Positions 16,780 to 25,010 of a DNA stretch of 36,827 nucleotides are shown here, in pieces; within the stretch, counting starts at the first letter, position 1; each line of letters starts with the position of its first letter. The translations under genes and the position numbers were made by a program. This stretch comes from Candidatus Poribacteria bacterium. GTDB lineage: Bacteria > Poribacteria > WGA-4E > UBA9662. The DNA is taken from NCBI GenBank assembly GCA_012963885.1, contig DTUY01000324.1:1-36827 (forward strand), given 5' to 3'. The notes under the pieces are model-generated. The model saw only the letters and a program-made list of their open reading frames with translations. It searched no databases and was not told the origin of the DNA.

Positions 16780-19206
16780 ATGGAAATGCAAAAAACCGCA
16801 ATTGTTTTTATCTTGCTGTTGTTTGTTGGCGTATTTAGTTACTCTCAGGAACCTTCGAAAGTTAAGGGTTCCCAAAAGGTCGATAATCCCTTGAGTGTGC
16901 AGAAGATATCGTTCAAAGGTTTGAGTAAGGTTCCTGAAGATATGCTCCGCTCTATCGTACAAACAAGAATTGGTCAAGAAATAGATCCGGATCGACTATC
17001 TAAAGATATTAAGAACCTTTATAAAGATACTGGCCTCTTTTCTGATATTATGGTCGATGTGGAAACTGCTGAAGATGGTGGGTTGAATGTCATATTCAAT
17101 GTTAAGGAGAGCCCGAAGATTGAGGGTCAAATAAATATTATTGGTAATGAGAAGATTAAGTTTGGAAAAATCAAAGAGGCGATTACTTTGAAGCCAGGTG
17201 AGATTTATAATCAACGTCTCAGTTGGCGAAGTGAACAGTCAATTCTCCAGCTTTACAAGGAGAAAGGGTATTATCTGGCCAGCGTAAAGGCTTATACTGA
17301 TCTCAATCCTGAGGCTAATATTGTTTCAGTCACGTTCGAGGTTAATGAAGGTGAGCGGATCAAGATTCAAGAGATTAATCTTTATGGTAATGAGGGGGTG
17401 TCGTCGGAGAAATTGCGAAAAAAGATTAAGACGCGTGTGGGTAAACGTTTTGATGAAGCAATTTTTGAGGAAGATCTCACCCGTCTTCTGACTTTTTATC
17501 AAGACAATGGGTATGCACAGTCTAAGTTGGTCAAACACGAAAAGCGTTTTACTGAAGATAAAATTGGTATTATCGTCGAAATCGAAATTGACGAAGGTCC
17601 GCAATACATCATTAACGAATATGATATGAAAGTTAGTTACTCAGAAAAACCTGCCTTCAAACAAGAGAAGATTCAAGGGATGATCAACCCCGCGGAAGGA
17701 GAAATTTTTGATCGTGGCGAATTTGAAAAGTCCATCTTAGAAATCAAGCAGCTTTACAGTGAAGAAGGCTATGTTTTGATGACGTTGAATCCAATTCCGT
17801 CCTACAATGAGCAAGAAGGCTATGTTGACTTTCTGATTGAAATTGATGAAGGTAGTGTAATTGTTATCGACCAGGTCAAGATCAATGGTCTAATTAAGAC
17901 TAAGGAGAAGGTCGTTCGTCGAGAACTTGATCAACTCAAGATTAAAACAGGGGAGTTCTTGGATATGAAAGCGCTGCGTAAGGCTCGGCAGCGTCTTTTC
18001 CAGATGGGATTCCTCAGAAACGTCGAATTTATCCCTAGTAACACAGAAGGGCAGAAACGAAATCTCAATGTTAATTTGGATGAATCACCCCGAACCGGTA
18101 TGTTTTCGCTCGGTGGTGGTTACGGAAGTGAAGGGGGACTTTTTGGTATCGCTGAGGTTGGTGAAAATAATCTGATGGGTCAGGCTTATAACATCCATCT
18201 CAAGGGAGAAGTAGGAACGTGGTATCGGCGCACTGCTGAACTCCGGTTGGGTACACCTTGGGTTCTTGGGTCGCCCACCCGTGCCAATATAAGAATATAT
18301 AATAACACTTTTACCCGACGTTATTACCGCGGTCTAACCAGCTATTCCAGTGGACTGACTGATGTCTCATATCGTCATGTTCGATATATCGATAAGCGAA
18401 AAGGGGTATCGTTGACACTCGGACGGCCGATTTTCGAGGATATTGATGCTTCAATACGTTTTCGCAATGAGGATGCAAATGTAAAACATAGGAAAACAAC
18501 CCAAGGTGGTGGAATTGAACTAGAAAACTATCTCGATCGGTTCACTCGAAGTTTGACTTTAATGTTATCCAGGGATACACGCGATTACCGAACATCGTTG
18601 TATCACCCGATTTCCGGTGCGTATGGTACAATCTCATACGAATATTCCGGTGGCTTTCTTGGGGCTGACAATAATTTCCGCAAATATTCTTTAGATTTCA
18701 GTTGGTTTTTAAAGACATGGCAGAATTTTGTGTTTGCCTCGCATCTAAACGGTGGTATTCTTGATAGCAGGACATCTACTACAAGCAGTGGTAGCTACTA
18801 TGATTCATACAGAATAGATCCGCTTTACTTCGAGCGTTTTTGGATAGGAGGCATTGACACAGTCCGTGGATACGAGGATTTTGAAATTGTGCCCACCGAT
18901 GGTCCTCGGGGGTATAACCCCAACGGAGGAAATAAACAAATTTATGCTAATTTTGAGTATCGCGTCCCTGTTTCCCCACAACTGACGGGGGTACTATTCT
19001 TCGATGTTGGAAATGTCTGGCAGCAAAGTTTATCCAACATATCTCGTAAAGACCTGGATTTTAAAAAGGGGGTTGGTGTTGGTATTCGGTTTGATCTCGG
19101 TGGAGGCATGCTGGTTAGACTTGAGTATGGTTTTCCCTTGGATCGCGATCTGTGGGTTAGCGATAGAAGCGGGAAATTTCATTTTTCAGTCGGTCCAGGA
19201 TTTTAA
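16780..19206 (+). CDS. bamA: Outer-membrane protein assembly factor BamA
   Basis: The product is 808 aa, matching E. coli BamA (810). Residues 1-21 are a signal peptide (IVFILLLFVGVFSYSQE). Five POTRA domains follow from about residue 40 to 420, each with a 'G..' strand-turn pattern such as KISFKGLSKVPEDMLR and VKINGLIKTKEKVVRREL. The 16-stranded barrel follows, with the conserved loop-6 motif VRGY in GGIDTVRGYEDFE, and the protein ends in phenylalanine (FSVGPGF). It inserts barrels into the outer membrane. An in-frame ATG at 16786 is an equally good start, since AGGGATGG overlaps the first one. The next genes are ompH and lpxD, the classic bamA-skp-lpxD order. Confidence 0.95.
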   Translation: MEMQKTAIVFILLLFVGVFSYSQEPSKVKGSQKVDNPLSVQKISFKGLSKVPEDMLRSIVQTRIGQEIDPDRLSKDIKNLYKDTGLFSDIMVDVETAEDGGLNVIFNVKESPKIEGQINIIGNEKIKFGKIKEAITLKPGEIYNQRLSWRSEQSILQLYKEKGYYLASVKAYTDLNPEANIVSVTFEVNEGERIKIQEINLYGNEGVSSEKLRKKIKTRVGKRFDEAIFEEDLTRLLTFYQDNGYAQSKLVKHEKRFTEDKIGIIVEIEIDEGPQYIINEYDMKVSYSEKPAFKQEKIQGMINPAEGEIFDRGEFEKSILEIKQLYSEEGYVLMTLNPIPSYNEQEGYVDFLIEIDEGSVIVIDQVKINGLIKTKEKVVRRELDQLKIKTGEFLDMKALRKARQRLFQMGFLRNVEFIPSNTEGQKRNLNVNLDESPRTGMFSLGGGYGSEGGLFGIAEVGENNLMGQAYNIHLKGEVGTWYRRTAELRLGTPWVLGSPTRANIRIYNNTFTRRYYRGLTSYSSGLTDVSYRHVRYIDKRKGVSLTLGRPIFEDIDASIRFRNEDANVKHRKTTQGGGIELENYLDRFTRSLTLMLSRDTRDYRTSLYHPISGAYGTISYEYSGGFLGADNNFRKYSLDFSWFLKTWQNFVFASHLNGGILDSRTSTTSSGSYYDSYRIDPLYFERFWIGGIDTVRGYEDFEIVPTDGPRGYNPNGGNKQIYANFEYRVPVSPQLTGVLFFDVGNVWQQSLSNISRKDLDFKKGVGVGIRFDLGGGMLVRLEYGFPLDRDLWVSDRSGKFHFSVGPGF

Positions 19207-19251
19207 AAGAGATAACGTTTAAATATTTAATTATGTAAGGGATTTTATCTT

Positions 19252-19833
19252 ATGAATGTTACGCAGAAAAATCGACAAGCAATAAAAATGCATTTTGGGC
19301 GATTTGTTGTGGTTTTGATTAGTATCTTCGGTTTGTGTCTTGGTGTTAGTGCGCAAGAATTTAAACTAGGTATCATCAATACGCAAAAAGTTGTCGAGAG
19401 TTACAGTAAAGCAATTGAAGCTGATACAGAGCTGAAAACTTTACAGGATCGTCTTACTACCCGGTTAAAAAAGCTTGAGGATGAGATTATTACCATGGAA
19501 GAGCGATTAACTAAGCAGGAACTCTTTCTTGATGAGGATACCGTTAAATCTTCCCAAGCGGATATTGTTCGAAAACAGGATGAGTACCGTCAGAAGCTAA
19601 AGGTTGGTCAAGAATCCCTGATGGAGAAGCAGAAGGAGTTGTTAGAACCCATTCTGCAGGAGGTAAAGGACTTGATTATCCAAATTGGTAAGGAGAAAAA
19701 CTTCAGCTTAATTCTAGATAAGCAGGCTGCACTTTTTGTTAAACCTGAGTATGATTTGACTGATAGTTTAATTCAGCAATTGAACGAACAGTACAAAAAG
19801 GGTGGGCAGGATGAAGATAATCCAAATGAGTAG
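19252..19833 (+). CDS. ompH: OmpH/Skp-family periplasmic chaperone
   Basis: The product is 193 aa. The signal peptide is preceded by a 12-residue hydrophilic leader; an alternative ATG at 19288 would remove it. AAGGGA lies nine bases before the chosen ATG. The mature protein starts EFKLGIINTQKVVESY, the canonical OmpH/Skp beginning. About 100 residues of charged coiled coil follow (roughly 55-140), matching the tentacle helices of the trimeric chaperone. The C-terminal strand region contains NFSLILDKQAALFV. Skp escorts unfolded outer-membrane proteins to BamA, encoded immediately upstream. The acidic tail GGQDEDNPNE is a minor extension. Confidence 0.9.
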   Translation: MNVTQKNRQAIKMHFGRFVVVLISIFGLCLGVSAQEFKLGIINTQKVVESYSKAIEADTELKTLQDRLTTRLKKLEDEIITMEERLTKQELFLDEDTVKSSQADIVRKQDEYRQKLKVGQESLMEKQKELLEPILQEVKDLIIQIGKEKNFSLILDKQAALFVKPEYDLTDSLIQQLNEQYKKGGQDEDNPNE

Positions 19834-19910
19834 TTGCATCGGTTAAGGACAACGTCGGAACTCAACAGAAACTGTGGTAATAGTAAAACTTTGTGGGGGG
19901 TAGAAGTACC

Positions 19911-20957
19911 ATGGTCCTAAAGTTAGTCGAAATTAGTGAGATTATTGTAGGCGAACTGATTGGTAATGGTGCGATTGAAATCTATGGTGTTTCTGGTATT
20001 GAGGAAGCACGAAAGAACGAAATTACCTTTTTGGCCAACCCGAAATATCGCTTTGCTATGAAGAATACTCAGGCTTCGGCAGTGATTGTGGGAAAAGGCG
20101 TTTCAGCTAATGGCAGCAAGTCACTGATTCGTGTTGATAATCCTTATCATGCTTTCATAGCGGTGTTAAAGATTTTTTCTGAAGGGGAACAGTGTCCCAA
20201 ACCAGGGATTTCGTCTTCAGCAAAGATTGGAAATAATGTTAAGTGTGGCGATGGTGTGAGCATTCAAGCTTACGTTATTATTGAAGATAACGTTACAATT
20301 GGTAATGATACGGTAATCGGAGCTTCAACTTTTATTGGTGATTCAGCAGAAATTGGAAGCCAAACCTACATCTATCCGAATGTGACGGTCCGAGAAAAAG
20401 TAAGAATTGGTAATTCTGTGATTCTTCATAGTGGAACAGTCGTTGGTAGTGATGGGTTTGGTTACGCAACGGTGGGGGAGACTCATCATAAGATCCCTCA
20501 ATTTGGAACGGTCATCATTGAAGATGATGTGGAGATTGGAGCTAATTCGACAGTTGATCGGGCAACCATCAACAACCGGGCAACCATTATTCGACGTGGT
20601 ACAAAAATCGATAATCTGGTACAAGTGGCTCACAATGTTGAGATCGGCGAAAACTGCCGAATTGCGGCACTTACAGGGATTTCGGGAAGTGTCAAGATTG
20701 GGGATCGGGTCACGCTAGCAGGTCAATCCGGGGTTGTCGGACATCTAACAATTGGTAGCGACAATATTGCCTTGGCTAAGTCAGGAATTACCAAAAATTT
20801 GCCGGATCGAGCTGGGAAGGTCTCTGGGTTTCCGGCAAGGGCACATAATCAACAACTGAAAATTCAAGCCTTAAACCAAAAGTTACCCTCGACTCTTCAA
20901 GAAATCTCTGAATTATGTGATCGTATTGAGGAGTTAGAAAAAAAATTAGGCATCTAG
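19911..20957 (+). CDS. lpxD: UDP-3-O-acylglucosamine N-acyltransferase
   Basis: I start at ATG 19911 because a strong GGGGGGT lies about ten bases upstream. The GTG at 19893 sits in front of that site. The protein is 348 aa. The N-terminal uridine-binding domain contains EITFLANPKY. A long left-handed beta-helix of hexapeptide repeats (IGNNVKCGDGV, IGNDTVIGAST and so on) follows, and the end is a helical coiled segment (ELCDRIEELEKKLGI). The catalytic histidine is H241 in VQVAHNVEIG, equivalent to E. coli H239. It adds the second acyl chain pair in lipid A synthesis, which shows that this organism makes LPS. The next gene starts 3 nt after the stop. Confidence 0.93.
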   Translation: MVLKLVEISEIIVGELIGNGAIEIYGVSGIEEARKNEITFLANPKYRFAMKNTQASAVIVGKGVSANGSKSLIRVDNPYHAFIAVLKIFSEGEQCPKPGISSSAKIGNNVKCGDGVSIQAYVIIEDNVTIGNDTVIGASTFIGDSAEIGSQTYIYPNVTVREKVRIGNSVILHSGTVVGSDGFGYATVGETHHKIPQFGTVIIEDDVEIGANSTVDRATINNRATIIRRGTKIDNLVQVAHNVEIGENCRIAALTGISGSVKIGDRVTLAGQSGVVGHLTIGSDNIALAKSGITKNLPDRAGKVSGFPARAHNQQLKIQALNQKLPSTLQEISELCDRIEELEKKLGI

Positions 20958-20960
20958 AAC

Positions 20961-21881
20961 TTGCTTCCAATTTTTGATTATCTGATTGTCCTGCGACCCA
21001 CACTACTTATTCCAGTATGGACACTTGTATTGGTTGGTTATTATCATGCAGGACAGGTTGACGTGCCCATTCGATTGAGTTTCAATTGGTGTGTTTTGTC
21101 AACCTTATGTTTATATTCGATGCTATCAGGAGGATGTTATATTGTTAACCAAATTGTTGATCGAGAAACTGACGAAGTAAATGATAAGCTTTATCTCATT
21201 GAACAAGGCTATGTCAAAATCCCGATTCTTAAGGTTGAAGCGATGGTATTAATTGTGGGGGCGATTATTTGGTCGGCTCTGCAATTTCGGAATAACATTA
21301 CCTATCTTGTTCTGATTGTTATCTCGACTGTTCTAGGGCTGATGTACTCGGTTCGACCGATCCGGCTCAAAGGGAAACCGATTGTCGATCTGCTAGTTAA
21401 CGCGATTGGATACGGTTGCATTGCTTTTCTCATTGGTTGGGTTTCAGTTTCGTCAGTATCGTCAGTGGCACTTCAACGGTCAATACCCTATGTATTGTGT
21501 GTAGCAGCGGCCTTTGTTAATACTACGTTGCCTGATCTTACTGGAGATCGTAGCAAAAATGATATCACAACCGGAATTCTACTTGGGATTCGGCGCTCGT
21601 GCCAGTTTAGTTTAGCTCTGCTCGTTTGCGCAATTCTTGCTTCTCTTTGGATGGATGATTGGATTGCGCTAACTACAACCATCATTTGCTTCCCATTTTT
21701 TGTTTACATGAATTTTAAAAAGGAAACAAAAGCAATCATTTTATCCACACGTATTGGAATCTTGGCTCTTTCACTCATTGTTTGTATTCTCATCCCAATG
21801 TATGCAATACTGTTTATCAGCACAATTTTTTTGGTTCGATGGTATTATGTCGTTAGACTCGGAATAAAATATCCGTGGTGA
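20961..21881 (+). CDS. UbiA-superfamily prenyltransferase (first of two)
   Basis: The product is 306 aa from a TTG start just behind lpxD, with about eight membrane helices. The two Asp-rich motifs of the UbiA fold are present: N63-Q-x-x-D67-x-x-x-D71 (NQIVDRETD, with Q instead of the usual second Asp) and D192-L-T-G-D196. These bind Mg-prenyl diphosphate. Typical acceptors are hydroxybenzoate, glycerol-ether phosphates, haem and phosphoribosyl diphosphate; none can be assigned from sequence. Lying next to a second UbiA gene, a GGR-type reductase and GGGP synthase, an ether-lipid or quinone role is likely. There is no clear Shine-Dalgarno, so translation is probably coupled to lpxD. The stop overlaps the next gene by 7 nt. 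Confidence 0.8.
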   Translation: MLPIFDYLIVLRPTLLIPVWTLVLVGYYHAGQVDVPIRLSFNWCVLSTLCLYSMLSGGCYIVNQIVDRETDEVNDKLYLIEQGYVKIPILKVEAMVLIVGAIIWSALQFRNNITYLVLIVISTVLGLMYSVRPIRLKGKPIVDLLVNAIGYGCIAFLIGWVSVSSVSSVALQRSIPYVLCVAAAFVNTTLPDLTGDRSKNDITTGILLGIRRSCQFSLALLVCAILASLWMDDWIALTTTIICFPFFVYMNFKKETKAIILSTRIGILALSLIVCILIPMYAILFISTIFLVRWYYVVRLGIKYPW

Positions 21882-22726
21882 GTTTTGTCCGCTCAGTTAT
21901 TGCATATGTCGAGTTGTTGCGTCCGATAAATGGGCTGATCGCTTTTATCTCTGTATTTTTGGGAGCGGTCTTTGCAAATGGTTCTTTTACCTCCAACACA
22001 TTAATCGTGGCTATCTCAGCGTTTTTGGTTTTATCAGCTGGCAATGCGATTAACGACTTTTGTGATTACCAAATTGATGGTATCAATAAACCGATGCGAC
22101 CAATTCCTTCACAACGTATTCAGCGTCAGCATGCACTCATTTTTTCGTTGATTTTGTTGTTAATAGGACTGTTACTTGGTTTTTTTACTGGTAGCATACA
22201 AGCGATTGTTATTGTCACCATTGTTTCAATTACACTATTTCTCTACGCAGTTTGGCTTAAAAAAACGCCATTAATAGGCAACGTTGTCGTGGGTGCCCTG
22301 ACGGGGGTTACCTTTATCGCAGGTGGGGTCACAGTGAGGTCGATGAAAGGCACGATTGTCCCAGCGGCTTTTGCTTTTTTGTTTACGACGGCACGCGAAA
22401 TTATCAAAGATATCGAAGATATTGAAGGAGATGTTGCTCTAGGAGCCGGAACAATTGCTGTTCGATGGGGCAAGCAGGTTGCGGCTTTGGTTGCTTCTGT
22501 GTTTATGTTGGCCTTAATTTTTTTTAGCTTGGTACCATACTTACTAGGTCTGTTCTCTTGGATATATTTGGTGATGGTGACAGTTGGGGTTGATTTCGTT
22601 CTTATTTTCTTGTTAGTCCAGTTGTGGAGGGATACTTCGAAAGAGAATTGTGCCAAGATCCAGCAGTGGATGAAGCTGGATATTTTTGTTGGTCTCTTTA
22701 CCATATATCTGGGTTCTTTTGTGTGA
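21875..22726 (+). CDS. Digeranylgeranylglyceryl phosphate synthase-like UbiA prenyltransferase
   Basis: The product is 283 aa from GTG 21875, with about eight membrane helices. The first Asp motif is N60-D61-F-C-D64-Y-Q-I-D68, followed by GINKPMRPIPSQRI. The second is K178-D-I-E-D182-I-E-G-D186. AGNAINDFCDY and TAREIIKDIEDIEGD are the signature of archaeal-type DGGGP synthase (UbiA family), which adds the second isoprenyl chain to geranylgeranylglyceryl phosphate. In bacteria such proteins accompany GGGP synthase, and the GGGP-synthase/PcrB-family gene lies 1.5 kb downstream. Chain length and acceptor are inferred. A quinone prenyltransferase is the alternative, less likely given the neighbours. 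Confidence 0.8.
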   Translation: MVSFVRSVIAYVELLRPINGLIAFISVFLGAVFANGSFTSNTLIVAISAFLVLSAGNAINDFCDYQIDGINKPMRPIPSQRIQRQHALIFSLILLLIGLLLGFFTGSIQAIVIVTIVSITLFLYAVWLKKTPLIGNVVVGALTGVTFIAGGVTVRSMKGTIVPAAFAFLFTTAREIIKDIEDIEGDVALGAGTIAVRWGKQVAALVASVFMLALIFFSLVPYLLGLFSWIYLVMVTVGVDFVLIFLLVQLWRDTSKENCAKIQQWMKLDIFVGLFTIYLGSFV

Positions 22727-22751
22727 ATCTATTTGAGAAGGAGTTAATTGT

Positions 22752-22970
22752 ATGATTCATATCTACGATGAACTTTGTAGCTATTGTGGGGCTTGTATTG
22801 CTGTTTGTCCGGAGAACATCATCATGCTGATGGATCTTCATTTGGAGATAGATCAGCCAAAATGTATCGATTGTGCTAAGTGTATAAAAGGGTGTCCAGT
22901 TGGTGCATTAGCAATGGAGAGAAACGGGAAAATTTACTATCCAGAATACGAAGGAAGAGGGTTATTTTAA
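22752..22970 (+). CDS. 2x[4Fe-4S] ferredoxin, likely reductase partner
   Basis: The product is 72 aa, with GGAG about ten bases before the ATG. Two four-cysteine clusters are visible: CSYCGACIAVCP (residues 9-20) and CIDCAKCIKGCP (about 38-49). The short tail ends RGLF. It is a soluble electron carrier. The reductase-like flavoprotein starts 5 nt after the stop. In Methanosarcina acetivorans a ferredoxin neighbouring geranylgeranyl reductase is needed for full saturation of archaeol chains, so I infer the same electron-donor role here. Confidence 0.88.
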   Translation: MIHIYDELCSYCGACIAVCPENIIMLMDLHLEIDQPKCIDCAKCIKGCPVGALAMERNGKIYYPEYEGRGLF

Positions 22971-22975
22971 ACTAA

Positions 22976-24169
22976 ATGATTCATTCAGAATATGATGTGA
23001 TTGTTGTTGGCGCGGGGCCAGGTGGCTCAATTTCGGCAAAGATTTGTGCTGAAAATGATTTACGTACCCTGTTGTTGGAAAAGCGTCAGGAGATTGGTGC
23101 GCCAGTTCGCTGAGCAGAGGGGATCGGTGCACCGGCGCTGCACGAATTTATTCAACCCGACCCTGCTTGGGTTTCGCGAGAAATTCATGGGGCACGAATT
23201 TTCTCGCCAAATGGAACACCGGTAAAGATAGATCAACCTAACGCTGGCTATGTGCTTGAACGGAAAGTATTTGATCGCGCTCTGTCCGAAATGGCTGCTA
23301 GGGCTGGTGCCGATATTATTGTAAAAGCACCTGTTGTCGGCATTACAAAAGATAAAAACAGCTTTGTCAACGGTGTAACTTTTCGTTATAATCGGCGTGA
23401 ATATACATCCAAAGCCAAAATTGTAATTGCGGCTGACGGCATTGAATCGCAGGTTGGCCGATGGGCGGGCATCGATACCACTCATGATCTGCGTGACGTA
23501 GATGTCTGTGCCCAGTATTTGATATCCGGAATTGAGATCGAACCGGATCTCTGTGATTTCTACTTGGGACGTGAAATTGCACCGCGTGGCTATATCTGGG
23601 TTTTTCCGAAAGGTGACGATATTGCCAACGTTGGTGTTGGTATCGGCGGGACAATATCCGGCAAGGGAGGGAAATTGGCAATCGATTACCTAAATGAGTT
23701 TGTGGGAAAAAGATTCCCAGGTGGAAAGATTTTGGCGCAAGTGGCAGGTTGTGTTCCCGTCGGTGATAGCCTTCCCGATTTAGTTGCTGATGGGATTATG
23801 TTGATTGGTGATGCTGCACACCACAGTGACCCTATATCGGGCGGGGGGATTGCCAATGCAATGTTTTCGGGTATGTTTGCGGCAGAAGCTGCCATTGAAG
23901 GAATCCGAATTGGTGATGTTTCAGCTGAGATATTGCGTATGTATCAAGTTCTTTGGGATAAAGATATTGGTGAAAACTTTAAGCATATCTGCCGAATTCG
24001 TGATAGTGTGCTCAAATTTAGTGATGAGTTATTTGATCGCTGCGCTAACGTTTTGAACAAGACGCCAAATAAAACTATTGACATGGTCACCATTTTTAAA
24101 ACGGTTCTACGGCATCAGCCTCGTCTTTTGCTTGAATTGCGACATCTTGTGCTGGCTGGTTGGATTTAA
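22976..24169 (+). CDS. Geranylgeranyl-reductase-family flavoprotein, probable selenoprotein
   Basis: Two open segments, 22976-23110 and from 23114 on, are separated only by one in-frame UGA (23111-23113, codon 46) and together make one full-length protein of 397 aa. The first segment holds the FAD Rossmann motif VVGAGPGGS (about 10-18) and ends EIGAPVR; the second starts [12 protein letters not shown]. Family members read PV-x-C-(G/A)-E here, with a conserved cysteine near the flavin, so UGA stands for that Cys. The reductase motif YxWxFP is present (Y206-I-W-V-F-P211), as is the second FAD motif [24 protein letters not shown]-like hairpin follows the UGA. The role inferred is saturation of isoprenoid chains of ether lipids (or of a quinone), using the adjacent ferredoxin. 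A nonsense mutation is the alternative, unlikely given the exact Cys position and otherwise intact frame. Confidence 0.85.
23124..23145 (+). promoter_or_regulatory. Candidate SECIS-like hairpin in the reductase gene
   Basis: UC (23124-25) and GUGCA (23127-31), with G23126 bulged, pair with UGCAC (23139-43) and GA (23144-45) around a CCGGCGC loop. The loop GG (23134-35) lies about 21 nt after the UGA, within the usual bacterial SECIS spacing. A competing fold (GCAG 23114-17 with CUGC 23138-41 around CGG-UGCA-CCG) exists. The support is therefore weaker than for the UxxU gene. Confidence 0.45.
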
Positions 24170-24224
24170 TTGGGATTAGCTGCAAGGCCGAACCTGAGAT
24201 TCTAGTTGAAACTGTTAAAAAGAT

Positions 24225-24965
24225 ATGATCAAACCGAACGCAACCCAACATTATCTCCAATCGATTTTGATGAAACACAGGGCTGGTTACTTTGTGTTGA
24301 TTGATCCGGATCAACATACGGTTTCCAGTTGTGCTCGTTTGGGAGAACTCGCAGAAGCCTCGGGAGTAGACGCACTTCTACTCGGTGGCAGTTTTTTGAC
24401 TACGGGTCTTGATCCTATCGTGGAATCTCTTAAAAAGGCGACCAAACTGCCCATCATTCTATTTCCCGGGTCAGCTCTTCAGCTCTCTCGAAACGCCGAT
24501 GCAATCCTGTACCTCAGCTTGATTAGCAGTCGAAATCCACATTATTTGATTGGCGAACAGGTAAGGGCTGCTCCACTCGTTCGTCACATGGAGCTCGACG
24601 CAATTCCAACTGGTTATATGCTGATCGAAGGCGGCACCTCAACTTCTGTAAGCTTTATGAGTGGTTCTGCTCCTATACCACGAGATAAGTTGGATATTGC
24701 TTGGGCACACGCGCTAGCTGCCCAATATATGGGGATGGCTCTCGTTTATCTTGAGGCGGGTAGCGGTGCCAAACTCACTGTTCCTTCCGAGATGATATCT
24801 GAGATCAAGGATATCCTTGAAATTCCGGTTATTGTTGGCGGCGGCATTAGGACTCCATCAATCGCTGCCGAAAAGGTCGAGGCGGGAGCGGACTTTATTG
24901 TAACTGGTAGTATCATTGAGAGCAATCCTTCGCTTATTGAGGCGTTTTCGGATGCAATACACTAG
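24225..24965 (+). CDS. Geranylgeranylglyceryl phosphate synthase (GGGPS/PcrB family)
   Basis: The product is 246 aa, a TIM barrel of the usual length. VLIDPDQHTV (about 24-33) carries the conserved D..K/Q-type start. LLLGGSFLTTGLD, FPGSALQLSRNADAILYLS, YMLIEGGTSTSVSFMSG, YLEAGSGAK and the phosphate-binding VGGGIRTP all follow in family order. It joins glycerol-1-phosphate to a polyprenyl diphosphate, the first committed step of archaeal ether lipids. Bacterial PcrB makes heptaprenylglyceryl phosphate instead. Which chain length applies cannot be read by eye, but the neighbouring DGGGP-synthase-like and reductase genes favour the archaeal-type pathway. No glycerol-1-phosphate dehydrogenase is in the window. 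Confidence 0.9.
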   Translation: MIKPNATQHYLQSILMKHRAGYFVLIDPDQHTVSSCARLGELAEASGVDALLLGGSFLTTGLDPIVESLKKATKLPIILFPGSALQLSRNADAILYLSLISSRNPHYLIGEQVRAAPLVRHMELDAIPTGYMLIEGGTSTSVSFMSGSAPIPRDKLDIAWAHALAAQYMGMALVYLEAGSGAKLTVPSEMISEIKDILEIPVIVGGGIRTPSIAAEKVEAGADFIVTGSIIESNPSLIEAFSDAIH

Positions 24966-25010
24966 GGAATAGAAGAAAATAATTCCTAAAGGGAATAGGG
25001 AGAAGCTAAA

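Noticed and set aside
22243-22704. 153-codon minus-strand frame opposite the second UbiA gene.
   Set aside because: It is a shadow of a clear UbiA family gene with both Asp motifs intact.
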